From: an uncultured Oscillospiraceae bacterium
Lineage (GTDB): Bacteria > Bacillota > Clostridia > Oscillospirales > Acutalibacteraceae
Reading direction: 5' to 3'
Assembly: GCA_902492455.1 (NCBI GenBank)
Contig: CABULH010000003.1
Coordinates: 1 to 64,000 of the forward strand
DNA: 64,000 nt
Shown here: piece by piece, positions 1 through 9,258 of the stretch
Layout: each line of letters starts with the position of its first letter
Position numbering within the stretch: position 1 is the first letter of the stretch
Notes under the pieces: model-generated
Databases searched by the model: none
The model's input: the letters and a program-made list of their open reading frames with translations, nothing else
What the model was told of the DNA's origin: nothing
Position numbers and translations under genes: made by a program

Positions 1-2
1 GG

Positions 3-119
3 AGTGGTTACGCCTGGATGGGCACCGGCTGGGCCTCCTTCTACCACAGCGGCGCATCCTCCGTGGAGCGGGCGGCGGAAAAGACAGAGACCCTTATACA
101 ACGCCTGGGGGTGGATTAA
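3..119 (+). CDS. C-terminal fragment of an unidentified phage-like protein
   Basis: The third frame is open from the window edge to a TAA at 117-119 and gives a 38-residue C-terminus rich in Ser, Gly, Trp and Tyr. The start lies outside the window. Its stop abuts the next small phage-type gene, which suggests one operon. I do not recognise the family; the assignment as coding rests on the open frame and the tight junction only. Confidence 0.45.
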   Translation, partial: SGYAWMGTGWASFYHSGASSVERAAEKTETLIQRLGVD

Positions 120-344
120 TTGCCGAACTATCGTGGAGGGGTTAAAGCAATATGCCCGTATTATCAGCATGAATCTAAGTATACAATCACATGCGAGGGG
201 ATATTTGAGAATTCCCAGCAGCAGGTGAAATTCAGCACCAAAGCGGACAAGATGAGGCACGTTTCGGAGGTCTGTTCCTCCTTCGGGTATTCCCGCTTTT
301 GTCCCGTCGCCCGGATGCTGGAGAAGAAATACGAAAGCGCTTGA
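120..344 (+). CDS. Small four-cysteine protein, phage/ICE type
   Basis: A 74-residue protein with cysteines at about 12, 25, 52 and 61 in the arrangement CPYY...ITCEG...VCSSFGY...FCPVA, ending in a basic helix. This pattern is common in small proteins of clostridial prophages and integrative elements and looks like a zinc-binding or DNA-associated fold; the function is not known to me. The TTG start at 120 lies directly after the stop of the preceding frame, so translation is probably coupled. No ATG fits the reading frame near the N-terminus. It suggests that a mobile element extends left of the window. Confidence 0.65.
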   Translation: MPNYRGGVKAICPYYQHESKYTITCEGIFENSQQQVKFSTKADKMRHVSEVCSSFGYSRFCPVARMLEKKYESA

Positions 345-480
345 ACCCCGAGGGAACGCCGAGAAAATGCTCTTTTGCAATGAGGCTGCAATGAAGCAAG
401 GAAGAAGCAAGGAACAAAGAGCGAACAAAGGGAAATTGCCTAAAAAACGCAACAAAAAAAAGAAAGGATGAATTGGAGGG
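345..480. other. Gene-free stretch before the IS3 element
   Basis: Purine-rich sequence with short direct repeats (for example gaagcaagga/agaagcaagg) and no credible gene. The left end of the IS3 element begins near 481. Confidence 0.4.
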
Positions 481-532
481 TGTAAAATAAACAGGACAGA
501 AAGAAAAGAGCAAAAGGAAGGCGGTCCAGATA

Positions 533-826
533 ATGAAACGAGCGGTATACGACAAGCAATTCAAGATGGCAGCGGTAAAACTGGCGCAAGAATCAGACTA
601 ATCCGTCACGCAAACAGCTACTGAATTAGGAATCAGTGGTTGCAGTCTGCGTCGCTGGATCAAGGAGTATGACGAATATGGAGAAAGTGCGTTCCCAGGG
701 CATGGGAACGCACTTTTCAATTCTACATATGAAGTAAAAAAGCTGCAAAAACGGGTCAAAGAATTGGAAATGGAGAAGGATCTATTAAAAAAACTCCAGG
801 CCTTCTTGAATCAAAAGAATGTGTGA
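533..826 (+). pseudogene. IS3 transposase OrfA, interrupted by an in-frame stop
   Basis: The frame beginning MKRAVYDKQFKMAAVKLAQE is a typical OrfA helix-turn-helix (HTH_Tnp_1), continuing as TATELGIS...SLRRWIKEY and then a leucine-zipper-like tail. A TAA at 599-601 (codon 23) interrupts it. The remaining frame is intact to the TGA at 824-826. A seven-A run at 787-793 sits in the right register for the -1 ribosomal frameshift that makes the OrfAB fusion in this family, and the orfB frame is open from there. The stop should prevent OrfA and OrfAB synthesis, so this copy is probably not autonomous. Confidence 0.8.
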
Positions 827-1680
827 GATTCCAGTTTCTGAAAGAACATCAGAAAGAATACAACATTCAGAAGGCCTGTAAAATCTTGGGAATGTCACGT
901 TCTGGATTCTATGATTATCTCAAGCGCGGAAAAAGCAACCGCGCCATTGAAAACGAGGCGCTGACAGAAATGATTGAGGATATCTTTCACGAGCATCAGG
1001 GCCGGTATGGAGCCAGACGCATCCAAAAGGTATTGGAACAACAAAATGTCCATGTGAACCCCAAACGTGTTTCTAAGCTAATGAGCGAACATGGTTTGAT
1101 TGCGAAAGGAACTCGGAGATTCTATCGGTATCAAGCAAACAAAACGGCTTATGATGAGAAAGAAAACATCCTGAATCAAGTGTTTAAGACATCGGCAAAG
1201 AACCAGATATGGGTTGGAGACATTACCTACATACCGACAAAGCGTGGCTGGCTATATCTAGCTGTGTTCATCGACATCTTTTCCCGAAAGGTTACCGGCT
1301 GGGCAATGGATACCAGAATCCGCGATACCCTTGTCCTGTCGGCCCTCAATCAAGCCATTGGACGGGAACACCCGCCCGAGGGACTGATCATTCATACAGA
1401 CCGTGGCTGCCAATATACGGCCCAGCGTTTTCAGGCTATGTGTATTCGATATGGCTTTCGCTTAAGTATGAGCCGAAAGGGCAATCCATATGACAACGCC
1501 ATTATGGAATCCTTCTACCGTACCCTAAAAAGAGAGCTTGTTCAGGACGCCCACTACGACAATCCCGAACAAGCCCGCATGGATATCTTCAAATACATTG
1601 AGTTCTACTACAATACTAAACGCATCCATTCTGCGCTTGGCTGGTTAAGCCCAACTCAATTTGAATCTCTATCTCTTTAA
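823..1680 (+). CDS. IS3-family transposase OrfB (DDE integrase core)
   Basis: 285 residues from a GTG at 823 that overlaps the orfA stop. The N-terminus has an HTH_21 region, followed by an rve-type DDE core: first Asp in WVGDITYI, second Asp in HTDRGCQY, and the Glu in NPYDNAIMESFYRTLK. All three catalytic residues are present and the length is normal for OrfB. In this family OrfB works as the C-terminal part of the OrfAB fusion, so the broken orfA upstream probably leaves it without function. Confidence 0.9.
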   Translation: MRFQFLKEHQKEYNIQKACKILGMSRSGFYDYLKRGKSNRAIENEALTEMIEDIFHEHQGRYGARRIQKVLEQQNVHVNPKRVSKLMSEHGLIAKGTRRFYRYQANKTAYDEKENILNQVFKTSAKNQIWVGDITYIPTKRGWLYLAVFIDIFSRKVTGWAMDTRIRDTLVLSALNQAIGREHPPEGLIIHTDRGCQYTAQRFQAMCIRYGFRLSMSRKGNPYDNAIMESFYRTLKRELVQDAHYDNPEQARMDIFKYIEFYYNTKRIHSALGWLSPTQFESLSL

Positions 1681-1809
1681 TCGCTCTTAACTTTCTGTCC
1701 GTTTTTTCTTCACCTTTCCAGTCTCCGTTCTCCTTTTTCTATTTGCTGTTCCATGGTCGTGCGTCTCATTTTGTGTAGATTTTTACCGTATGAGTGGAGA
1801 AATGCCATA

Positions 1810-1838
1810 TTGTACTATAAAATAGTTTTATATATAAT
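1810..1838 (+). promoter_or_regulatory. Predicted sigma-A promoter of the sugar-uptake operon
   Basis: TTGTAC (1810-1815), a 17-base spacer, then TATAAT (1833-1838), about 40 bases before the start codon of the first solute-binding protein. It lies between the right end of the IS3 element and the operon, so the operon keeps its own promoter despite the insertion. Confidence 0.6.
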
Positions 1839-1875
1839 GAATAATAGAAATATTGAATAAAACGGAGGGCGTGAA

Positions 1876-3534
1876 ATGAAACATTCTGCATGGATACGAC
1901 TGGCTTGCGTGGCTTTGGCGACCTGCCTACTTCCGACAGCCGGTTGTTCACCGCAGTCCGGGAACGACGTTTCGCTGGTTTTCAGCGACGACGACGGGCC
2001 TCTGGTACCCTTTGAGGAAACGGTTACTCTGACTCAAGTCAAATCTCACAATCCCAACATTACCTACATCGAAGGGGAAAGCAAGTCGGATAACTTTGTC
2101 ACCAGATTCTATAAGGAAAAGCTGAATGTGGTGTGGGAGACCAAATGGGACGCTGACCCCGCCGCTTATACAGCCAAGCTGAATTTGGATATCGCTAGCG
2201 ACGAACTGCCGGACGTCTGCCTGGTTTCGGCCTCGCAGCTCAATGCGCTGGTGGCGGCGGATCAGGTCATGGATCTGACCACAGTCTACAACAAATTCGC
2301 TGGCGACAAGCTCAAGAGAAACATCACCATGAGTGGGGACAACGCTCTGTTGTCCTGTACATACGATGGCAAAATGTATGGCATCCCCGCCATAACGAGC
2401 ATGGAATCCGATGTGCCGATCATGTGGATGCGCAGCGACTGGCTCGACCAGTTGGGCATCTCTCCCCCCACCACCTATGACGAGCTGGTAACATATCTGA
2501 CAAAGGTTAAGAAGAGCGGCATTGCCAATGTGGGTGGCGCACAGTCCGCGGGTATGAACTTCTATGGCCCCGGCTCCCAAGCCTTCAGCGCCATCGCTCA
2601 GACGCAGAACGCCTATTACGACACCTGGATCCTGGATAAGAGCACCGGCAAGGTGGCGTACAGCGGCATCCAGCCCGAAATGCGCAACGCCCTGCTGAAA
2701 ATGCAGGAGATGTACAAGGCGGGGCTAATCGACCAGGATTTCGCCATCAAGGGTTCTACCGAGGAATCCCTCATCGCCCAGCAGCAGTACGGCTTGGTGT
2801 TCGGGCAGTATTTCTATGGCCATCTGCTCAAGGGGAGCGTGCTCAACAACCCCAAGGCGGAATGGCGGGCTTTTCCGATTCCACAAAACATCGACGGCGG
2901 GGTGAAACCGAAATCCAGCCTCAATGTGAGCGGCTATTATGTCGTGCGCAAGGGCTGTGCGCATCCGGAGGCGCTGCTGAAGTCCATGAATCTCTGGATG
3001 GAGGTCTGGAGTGAGCAGGGCGAATACCGCGAATGGTTTACCGACGAAATGCTCGGTGCGCATGCAGAGGTGTATCTCTGCGGCGAATACGCCCTACCCT
3101 CATTCTTCGACGTTGCAGACAACAATGTGAAGATCGGCGAAGCACTTCGTGCGGTCTATGCGGCCGACGATCCAGATGCGGCGATCGAGAATTATCCGAT
3201 AGCCAAGCTCTCCTATAACCTCATGAAGGACGAATCCAACTTCTATAAATTCGTCGGCGGCGAGGGCTGGGCACTCAAGCACGTGTATCTCTACGCTGAA
3301 AAGGTGTATACGGAGGCGTACAAGGAGTTCCAATACGACTGCTTCGCCGGGGTGTTGTCGGAGGACGCCACCTTCCAGAAGGCCACCCTCGACAAAACCA
3401 TGATCGAGACCTATTACAATATCATCATGGGCGAAGATATCGGCAAGTTCGATTCCTTTGTGGAGGAATGGCTACGGCTTGGGGGTGAGAATATAACGGC
3501 GGAGGTCAACAAGTGGTACGACTCCCATCAATAA
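1876..3534 (+). CDS. Extracellular solute-binding lipoprotein (LplA/YtcQ type), SBP1
   Basis: 552 residues, exported and lipid-anchored: signal peptide MKHSAWIRLACVALATCLLP with lipobox TAGC (Cys about 24). The rest has the large two-lobed family-1 solute-binding fold used with LplB/LplC permeases for oligosaccharide uptake. The ATG at 1876 follows the ribosome site GGAGGG. It heads an operon with two permeases and a GH2 glycosidase, so it most likely captures an oligosaccharide. It is clearly paralogous to the protein at 18673-20349: both share DGPLVP near the N-terminus, the RPEMRNALL/QPEMRNALL stretch and CAHPEALLKSMNLW. The substrate cannot be read from the sequence. Confidence 0.9.
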   Translation: MKHSAWIRLACVALATCLLPTAGCSPQSGNDVSLVFSDDDGPLVPFEETVTLTQVKSHNPNITYIEGESKSDNFVTRFYKEKLNVVWETKWDADPAAYTAKLNLDIASDELPDVCLVSASQLNALVAADQVMDLTTVYNKFAGDKLKRNITMSGDNALLSCTYDGKMYGIPAITSMESDVPIMWMRSDWLDQLGISPPTTYDELVTYLTKVKKSGIANVGGAQSAGMNFYGPGSQAFSAIAQTQNAYYDTWILDKSTGKVAYSGIQPEMRNALLKMQEMYKAGLIDQDFAIKGSTEESLIAQQQYGLVFGQYFYGHLLKGSVLNNPKAEWRAFPIPQNIDGGVKPKSSLNVSGYYVVRKGCAHPEALLKSMNLWMEVWSEQGEYREWFTDEMLGAHAEVYLCGEYALPSFFDVADNNVKIGEALRAVYAADDPDAAIENYPIAKLSYNLMKDESNFYKFVGGEGWALKHVYLYAEKVYTEAYKEFQYDCFAGVLSEDATFQKATLDKTMIETYYNIIMGEDIGKFDSFVEEWLRLGGENITAEVNKWYDSHQ

Positions 3535-3551
3535 GGAAAGGATGAACAGCT

Positions 3552-4478
3552 GTGGAAGCCACAAAAAAGGTGGCGAAGATCCAGGCGAAGACCCGCCGGA
3601 AGGGGCAGTTCCCCCTGCACCTACTAATCCTGCCCGGCGTGGTGGCAACCCTGATTTTCAGCTATGTCCCCATGTACGGCATTCTGATGGCCTTTCAAAA
3701 TTTTCTGCCTACCAAGGGCGTCTTTGGCTCCAAATGGGTGGGGTTCAAGCATTTTAACCGCCTGATACAGCTGCCGGATTTCTACACCATCCTGCGCAAC
3801 ACCGTTGTCATCGCGCTACTCAAAATCACAACCTTGCTGTTTTTTTCCCTGGTGCTGGCGTTGCTGCTCAATGAAGTTCGATGCAAACGGCTGCGCGGTC
3901 CGCTGCAGTCCTGCTTGATTTTTCCGCACTTCCTGTCTTGGATCATCCTCGGTGGGCTGCTGCGCACCATTCTGGCCAATGACGGCTTTGTCAACAACGT
4001 GCTGCAGACAATCGGGTTCAAGCCGGTCATGTTTCTGGGGGATCCCGGCTGGTTTATGATCGTGCTGGTGCTTAGCAACCTCTGGCAGGAGGCGGGTTTT
4101 TCGGCAATTCTGTATACGGCGGCCATCTCGGGGGTGGATGAAAACCTCTATGAAGCGGCGGTGATCGACGGGGCAAACCGCTGGCAGCAGATCTGGCATA
4201 TCACCCTTAAATGCATCAAGCCTTTCATCATCCTGCTGATCGTGCTGAACATCGGCAACATTCTCAATGCCGGATTCGACCAGATTTTCAACCTATACAA
4301 TGGTCTGGTACTCGATGTGGCGGACGTCATCGATACCTATGTCTACCGCGTGGGGCTTCAAGGGGCGCAATACAGCTTCGGCACGGCCATCGGGCTGTTC
4401 AAATCGCTGGTGGCCATGATCCTGATCGGTATCTCGTATTTCCTGGCAGACAAATACGCCAAATATCGGGTTTTCTGA
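3552..4478 (+). CDS. ABC sugar permease, LplB/YteP type
   Basis: 308 residues with six predicted membrane spans; starts at GTG 3552, 17 bases after the SBP1 stop. The N-terminal region FPLHLLILPGVVATLIFSYV and the EAA-loop motif YEAAVIDGANRWQQIWHITL are typical of LplB-type permeases of the carbohydrate CUT1 class. The loop contacts the ATPase, which is not encoded nearby; such systems often share one multitask ATPase (MsmX/UgpC type) encoded elsewhere. It forms the channel together with the next permease. Confidence 0.92.
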   Translation: MEATKKVAKIQAKTRRKGQFPLHLLILPGVVATLIFSYVPMYGILMAFQNFLPTKGVFGSKWVGFKHFNRLIQLPDFYTILRNTVVIALLKITTLLFFSLVLALLLNEVRCKRLRGPLQSCLIFPHFLSWIILGGLLRTILANDGFVNNVLQTIGFKPVMFLGDPGWFMIVLVLSNLWQEAGFSAILYTAAISGVDENLYEAAVIDGANRWQQIWHITLKCIKPFIILLIVLNIGNILNAGFDQIFNLYNGLVLDVADVIDTYVYRVGLQGAQYSFGTAIGLFKSLVAMILIGISYFLADKYAKYRVF

Positions 4479-4603
4479 GGCGGATAACGTGAAAAATGAG
4501 ATTTTTTCACACAGAATTTGTTCGATTCCGGAAAGCCGAAATTTCGGCTGCGCCAATCTGAAAGAGCAAATTCCCGGTCTGCAGAAAGGAATGAATCATG
4601 TAA

Positions 4604-5476
4604 ATGAAAATCAAGCAATCACAGGGGTACAGGATTTTTTTCGTCGTCAATTTGGTATTTCTCCTCCTGCTGGCGCTGATCTGTATCCTGCCCTTTATCC
4701 ACATTCTTGCCGTTTCTCTGAGCGACAAAGTCTCCACCACGGCAAACGCGGTCGCGCTGTGGCCCAAGGGCTTCAACATCCAGTCCTATGTCAAGGCATT
4801 TGCGGATAAAAACATCTGGTCGTCCCTCTGGGTGACGCTGCAGCGGATGGTGCTGGGCACCCTATACAGCATGTTCCTGACCGTGACGGTTGCTTATCCG
4901 CTGTCCTTCGATTCAAAGAACTTCAGGGGGCGTAAGATCTATGTCGCTTTCTTCTTCATCTCCATGCTGTTCAGCGGCGGCATCATCCCCTATTATATCC
5001 TTATCCGTAATCTCAACCTGATGGACACCATCTGGGCGCTAGTGCTCGGCCCGGTGCCGGTGGGCTCGGTGATCATCCTGATGAACTTCTACCGTCAGTT
5101 GCCCAAAGCCCTGTTCGAATCGGCCCGGATTGACGGCGCCTCTCATTTCCGTATTCTGGCGAAAATCTATCTGCCGCTGTCCATGCCCTCCATCGCCACC
5201 CTAAGCCTGATGTCGTTGGTCGGTCACTGGAACGAATGGTTCGGTGGCATGATTTACATGAAAGACGTTGCCAATTATCCGTTGCAGACCTATTTGTACG
5301 CCTCGATGCAGAATGTGTCGGAATTTGTCAGCCTGCAAGGGGCAGGGGCCTCGGTTTCGAGGCAGGGGCTGATCGCCGCTCAGACGATATTCACCATTCT
5401 CCCCATTCTCTTCGCTTTCCCCGTGTTGCAAAAATATATAAAAACGGGGCTGGTGCTCGGCTCGGTCAAAGAATAA
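4604..5476 (+). CDS. ABC sugar permease, LplC/YtcP type
   Basis: 290 residues, six membrane spans, CUT1 permease. The EAA loop reads FESARIDGASHFRILAKIYL and the C-terminus KYIKTGLVLGSVKE is characteristic of the LplC/YtcP/AraQ group. The ATG at 4604 follows a GAAAGGAATG ribosome site. A 125-base gap separates it from the first permease but no terminator is evident, so I place it in the same transcript. It should form a heterodimer with the permease at 3552-4478 and take substrate from SBP1. Confidence 0.92.
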   Translation: MKIKQSQGYRIFFVVNLVFLLLLALICILPFIHILAVSLSDKVSTTANAVALWPKGFNIQSYVKAFADKNIWSSLWVTLQRMVLGTLYSMFLTVTVAYPLSFDSKNFRGRKIYVAFFFISMLFSGGIIPYYILIRNLNLMDTIWALVLGPVPVGSVIILMNFYRQLPKALFESARIDGASHFRILAKIYLPLSMPSIATLSLMSLVGHWNEWFGGMIYMKDVANYPLQTYLYASMQNVSEFVSLQGAGASVSRQGLIAAQTIFTILPILFAFPVLQKYIKTGLVLGSVKE

Positions 5477-5569
5477 CACTACGCAAACCAGAAAAACCTT
5501 CGTTATTTTACAATTTAATTGGTTAGCAGTATCCATTTTTTATTAAGAATTAGGAAAGGTAGGACCCCC

Positions 5570-7738
5570 ATGCAATACCAACTCACAAAAGGCTGGAGCG
5601 TGTTACAGGATGTACACGAGTTCGGCGAGCATTTCGGTATTTTCAAGCATAGCTTCGATCCCACCCGTTTCGGCGGCGACTCCAGCATCCAGCCACTGGA
5701 GCCATGGGAGCCAATCGACCGTCTGGAGCATCTGCAACTCACCTTCGCGCAAAATCCCTATTACGGCCGGGAGTTGCGTACCTTCAACTACGCGCCCTGG
5801 TGGTATAAAAACGAATTCATAGTGGACGACGAGTACCCGTACGCCGTGTTGCAATTCACCGGGGTGGATTATTTCGCCGACGTCTGGCTCAACGAGGAAT
5901 ATCTCGGCTTTCACGAGGGCTACAACACTCCATTCTGCTTTGAGGTTGGTAGGCTGCTCAAACGGGGAGAGAAAAACCTCCTGGTGGTCAAAGTGCGTGC
6001 GCCGTGGGAAAACGATATCCTGCCCGGACTGGAATACATCCGCTTCTGCACAGTGATCCGTGATCAGATGAAAGGCACCTACGAGCATAGCGACACCTTT
6101 GTACCCCGCGACGTCAATCCCATCGGCATATGGGACAGGGTGACGTTGGAAACCTATAACGGCGTGCGACTCCGGGAAAAAGCCTGGGTGGCGCCCACGC
6201 TCAACGGAGACTATAGCCAAGCCGATGTGCACCTGTCCTATCGGCTTCACAGCGAGCAGGATGCCACGTCGGTGCGGGCGGTGATGGAGATCACCCGCTT
6301 CGGCGACACCGAGGTGGTGGCGCGAGAGGAAAAATTGCTGACCCTGCGGAATGGCAAAAATCTTCTGGAAGGGTGTCTGACGGTGGAAAACCCCCGCCTG
6401 TGGACGGTCTGGGAAAGAGGAGAGGCCAACCGTTATACAGCCATCCTGCGCCTATTTGCGGGGGAGGAATGCCTGCTGAGCGAACGGCAGCACTTCGGCA
6501 TCCGCGACGTGAAACTGATGCGCACACCGGAGGAAACCACCTTTTATCTCAATGGGGAGCGGCTCTATCTGCGCGGTGCCACCTATTTTCCGGATGTGTA
6601 TCTCTCAGCGGTCTGCCGTGAACGGTATGTGCGGGATATCCAGAACGCACGGGCTGCGGGCATGAACGTACTACGGGTGCATGTGCATGCGGAAAAGGAC
6701 GATTTCTATGAACTGTGCGACGAACAAGGGATACTGCTGATGCAGGATTCCGACTTCAATTGGGTACATCCGGCCACGCAGGAATGGGGCCGCAGGGCGG
6801 TAATGATGTTCGAGGAAATGCTCATCCGGTTGCGCAACCATCCCTCTATCTTCTGCTGGGTGTTGCTCAACGAGCCGCGTGGGGACAATTTCCTGCACGA
6901 ATGCCCCGGCCCGCAATTTGTTGAAGCGGCCGCCCGGATGGATCCGGGCCGGCCCACTATCTTGAGTTCTTGGGATCGCAACGACCCCGACAGCGGTGAC
7001 AGCCATAATTACATGGGTTCGCTTGACGGGGCGCACACCCATTACACCGATATTTACGGCACCACTGAAAAGCTCAACACCGAGTTCGGCATGGATGCAC
7101 CGCCTTGCTTGGAAACCCTGCGTCATGAGCCACAGCTGCTCAAAATTCTGGGCAAAGTGGTGGACGGCATCGGGCACATCCAATATTATCAATACCGTTA
7201 TATCAAATATTTTATTGAGCATTACCGCATCCAAAAGTTTTCTCCCTGCGCGGGGCATCTCCAATTCCTGTTTACCGATTGCGCACCCACTAGCCATTTC
7301 GGCGTCTACGATTGGAAAGGTCTACCGAAATACGCTGTGCGGGCCTTCGAAGAGAGCAACCAACCGCTCGGTATCCTAATGGAGACAAAAAAGGAGGAGC
7401 CGGTGGCATTGTGGGCGGTGAACGACCTGCTGCGGGATTTCCCGGGTGCGACGGCCTTCTGGCTGATCATCGATGACTGCGGCGAGGTTATCCAGCGGGA
7501 GAGCAGGAATCTCGATCTGCCGGCCAACGGCAAAGTTAAAGTTGCGGATTACGATTTTGTCCCTGTCGCAGGCCGGCAATATACCGTGCGGCTGGAGTTG
7601 AGGGACGGCGATGGTAAGCTGCTGGCGAAAAATCTGTATGAACAGGCGTTTAACCCTCCCCCGCATGTTAAGGGACATCCCACCTATGTGCATCACGGCA
7701 TCGGACTGCGCACCTACTGGGCATGGATGGAGGACTGA
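5570..7738 (+). CDS. GH2-family glycoside hydrolase, cytoplasmic
   Basis: 722 residues from ATG 5570, which has AGGAAAGG upstream; no signal peptide. The order is the usual GH2 one: N-terminal jelly-roll sugar-binding domain, immunoglobulin-like domain, then a TIM barrel. The acid/base is Glu about 435 in LLNEPRGD and the nucleophile Glu about 505 in NTEFGMD. The NTEFG context and overall shape resemble beta-mannosidase or related exo-enzymes more than LacZ, but beta-glucuronidase or beta-galactosidase activity is possible. It would hydrolyse an imported oligosaccharide from the non-reducing end. Its last codons overlap the region before the next gene, which starts 3 bases after its stop. Confidence 0.85.
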   Translation: MQYQLTKGWSVLQDVHEFGEHFGIFKHSFDPTRFGGDSSIQPLEPWEPIDRLEHLQLTFAQNPYYGRELRTFNYAPWWYKNEFIVDDEYPYAVLQFTGVDYFADVWLNEEYLGFHEGYNTPFCFEVGRLLKRGEKNLLVVKVRAPWENDILPGLEYIRFCTVIRDQMKGTYEHSDTFVPRDVNPIGIWDRVTLETYNGVRLREKAWVAPTLNGDYSQADVHLSYRLHSEQDATSVRAVMEITRFGDTEVVAREEKLLTLRNGKNLLEGCLTVENPRLWTVWERGEANRYTAILRLFAGEECLLSERQHFGIRDVKLMRTPEETTFYLNGERLYLRGATYFPDVYLSAVCRERYVRDIQNARAAGMNVLRVHVHAEKDDFYELCDEQGILLMQDSDFNWVHPATQEWGRRAVMMFEEMLIRLRNHPSIFCWVLLNEPRGDNFLHECPGPQFVEAAARMDPGRPTILSSWDRNDPDSGDSHNYMGSLDGAHTHYTDIYGTTEKLNTEFGMDAPPCLETLRHEPQLLKILGKVVDGIGHIQYYQYRYIKYFIEHYRIQKFSPCAGHLQFLFTDCAPTSHFGVYDWKGLPKYAVRAFEESNQPLGILMETKKEEPVALWAVNDLLRDFPGATAFWLIIDDCGEVIQRESRNLDLPANGKVKVADYDFVPVAGRQYTVRLELRDGDGKLLAKNLYEQAFNPPPHVKGHPTYVHHGIGLRTYWAWMED

Positions 7739-7740
7739 AC

Positions 7741-9150
7741 ATGGAACGTAAAAGAAAACAAGTATTCGCTTTATTTCTCGCCGGGCGGAGCACTTTTCCT
7801 GCTTCCCTGCTGGCCGGTGCGGCCCGGGAAGTGACGACAGCCGTGGAGCAGGCGGGCTACGGTTGTTTGTTGCCGCCGAAGGGGTTGTTGTCGGGCGGCG
7901 CAGTCTCCTCGCGGCAGGAGGGGGAGGTATATGCACAATGGTTGCGGTCGGTGGAAGGGCAGTATGATGGGGTACTCATGAGCCTACCAAATTTCGGGGA
8001 CGAAAATGGCGCAGCGGAAGCGATGACCGGGGTGCAGGTGCCGATCTTCATCCATGCCTATCCGGACGAAGCGGGAAAGATGGATATCGCCTCCCGCCGG
8101 GACGCTTATTGTGGCAAGATTTCCATCATGAATGCACTGCGGCAGCGAGGGATTCCCTTCACCGTGTTCGAGCCGCATGTAGTGCGGCCGGAAACGGTGG
8201 CGTTCGCGGAAAACTTGCGGGAATTCGCGTCGGTATGCCGTATGGTGAACGGCGGACGCAGGATGCGCATCGGTGCAATCGGAGCAAGGGCGACCGCTTT
8301 TAAAACGGTTCGCTATGATGAGGCGGCGTTGGAAAAGCTGGGCGTGACCGTGGAGACCTACGATTTGCTGTATCTGTATGAAAGGGTGGCCACCCTGCGT
8401 CCGGACGACGCGCGCTTGGAGGCAAAGCGGCAGCGTCTGATAGGCTATGCCGACTGCTCCTGTGTGCCGCCGGAAAAGCTTGCCCGCCTGTGCGCGGTGG
8501 GTGTAGCTCTGGATGAGATCATCTCCGCCGATGCATTAGATGCTGTAGCTATCCGCTGTTGGAACGAGATGGAGACCACCTTTGGCATTGCGCCCTGCCT
8601 GCTGCTCAGTGAGCTGTCCGACCGATTTGTCGAAGGGGTGTGCGAGACCGACATATGCAACGCGGCGGTGATGCGCCTGTTGCGGCTGGGAGCGGAGAGA
8701 CCCGCTGTCTGCCTGGATTGGAACAACAATTATGGGGATGAACCCGATAAATGCATCCTCTTTCACTGCGGCCCGGTGGCAGGCAGCCTGATGCGGGGAA
8801 AAGGAAAGGTTACCGACCATAGCATCCTTGCCAATTCTTTTGGAGCGGGCTGCGGCTGGGGCTGCAACCAGGGACGCATTGCCGATTTCCCGATGACCTA
8901 TGCCAGCGCCAAGACCGAGAACGGTCGCTTTGCCCTGTATTTGGGAGAGGGGCACTTTACGGACGATCCCATCGACGGGAATTATTTCGGATGCGCAGGA
9001 GTGGCAGAAATTCCCGGCTTACAGCAGAAGCTGATCCGGATCGGTCGCGAGGGCTATAAGCATCACATGTCCGCAGCGCCGGGACATTTCGCTCGCGCAC
9101 TGCGGGAGGCATGCGAAATGTACCTTGGCTATGACATCGCCGCGTTTTAA
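7741..9150 (+). CDS. L-fucose/L-arabinose isomerase-family protein
   Basis: 469 residues starting at ATG 7741, with the ribosome site GGAGG located in the end of the GH2 gene, so the two are translationally linked. The C-terminal half carries LDWNNNYGDEPDKCILFHCG and GCGWGCNQGRIADFP, as in the fucose-isomerase-like family, which interconverts aldoses and ketoses using a divalent metal. It is shorter than classical FucI (about 590 residues) and matches the FucI-like branch, in which the true substrate is often unknown. No signal peptide. In context it would isomerise the sugar released by the GH2 enzyme. Confidence 0.8.
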   Translation: MERKRKQVFALFLAGRSTFPASLLAGAAREVTTAVEQAGYGCLLPPKGLLSGGAVSSRQEGEVYAQWLRSVEGQYDGVLMSLPNFGDENGAAEAMTGVQVPIFIHAYPDEAGKMDIASRRDAYCGKISIMNALRQRGIPFTVFEPHVVRPETVAFAENLREFASVCRMVNGGRRMRIGAIGARATAFKTVRYDEAALEKLGVTVETYDLLYLYERVATLRPDDARLEAKRQRLIGYADCSCVPPEKLARLCAVGVALDEIISADALDAVAIRCWNEMETTFGIAPCLLLSELSDRFVEGVCETDICNAAVMRLLRLGAERPAVCLDWNNNYGDEPDKCILFHCGPVAGSLMRGKGKVTDHSILANSFGAGCGWGCNQGRIADFPMTYASAKTENGRFALYLGEGHFTDDPIDGNYFGCAGVAEIPGLQQKLIRIGREGYKHHMSAAPGHFARALREACEMYLGYDIAAF

Positions 9151-9258
9151 GGCAATTCCACGGCCTGCTGATTTAAGCCGCTTCGTGTCCGTTTTCTTCG
9201 TTTCCTACAGCGGACAGTAAATAGTTGCCCAAAAAATCTATATAGGAGGATTCTGAAA

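Larger units (their letters stand above)
481..1712 (+). mobile_element. IS3-family insertion sequence (about 1.23 kb)
   Basis: The element carries overlapping orfA and orfB with typical IS3-family content. Imperfect terminal inverted repeats are visible: GGACAGAAAGAAAAGAGC at 494-511 matches the reverse complement of 1683-1700 with two mismatches, and the match extends outward with one gap to TG at 481 and CA at 1711-1712. No clear flanking target duplication is seen, so the ends are good to within a few bases. It sits just upstream of the promoter of the sugar-uptake operon. Confidence 0.8.

Noticed and set aside
1948..2580. 210-codon minus-strand frame opposite SBP1
   Set aside because: Antisense shadow with no protein-like pattern.
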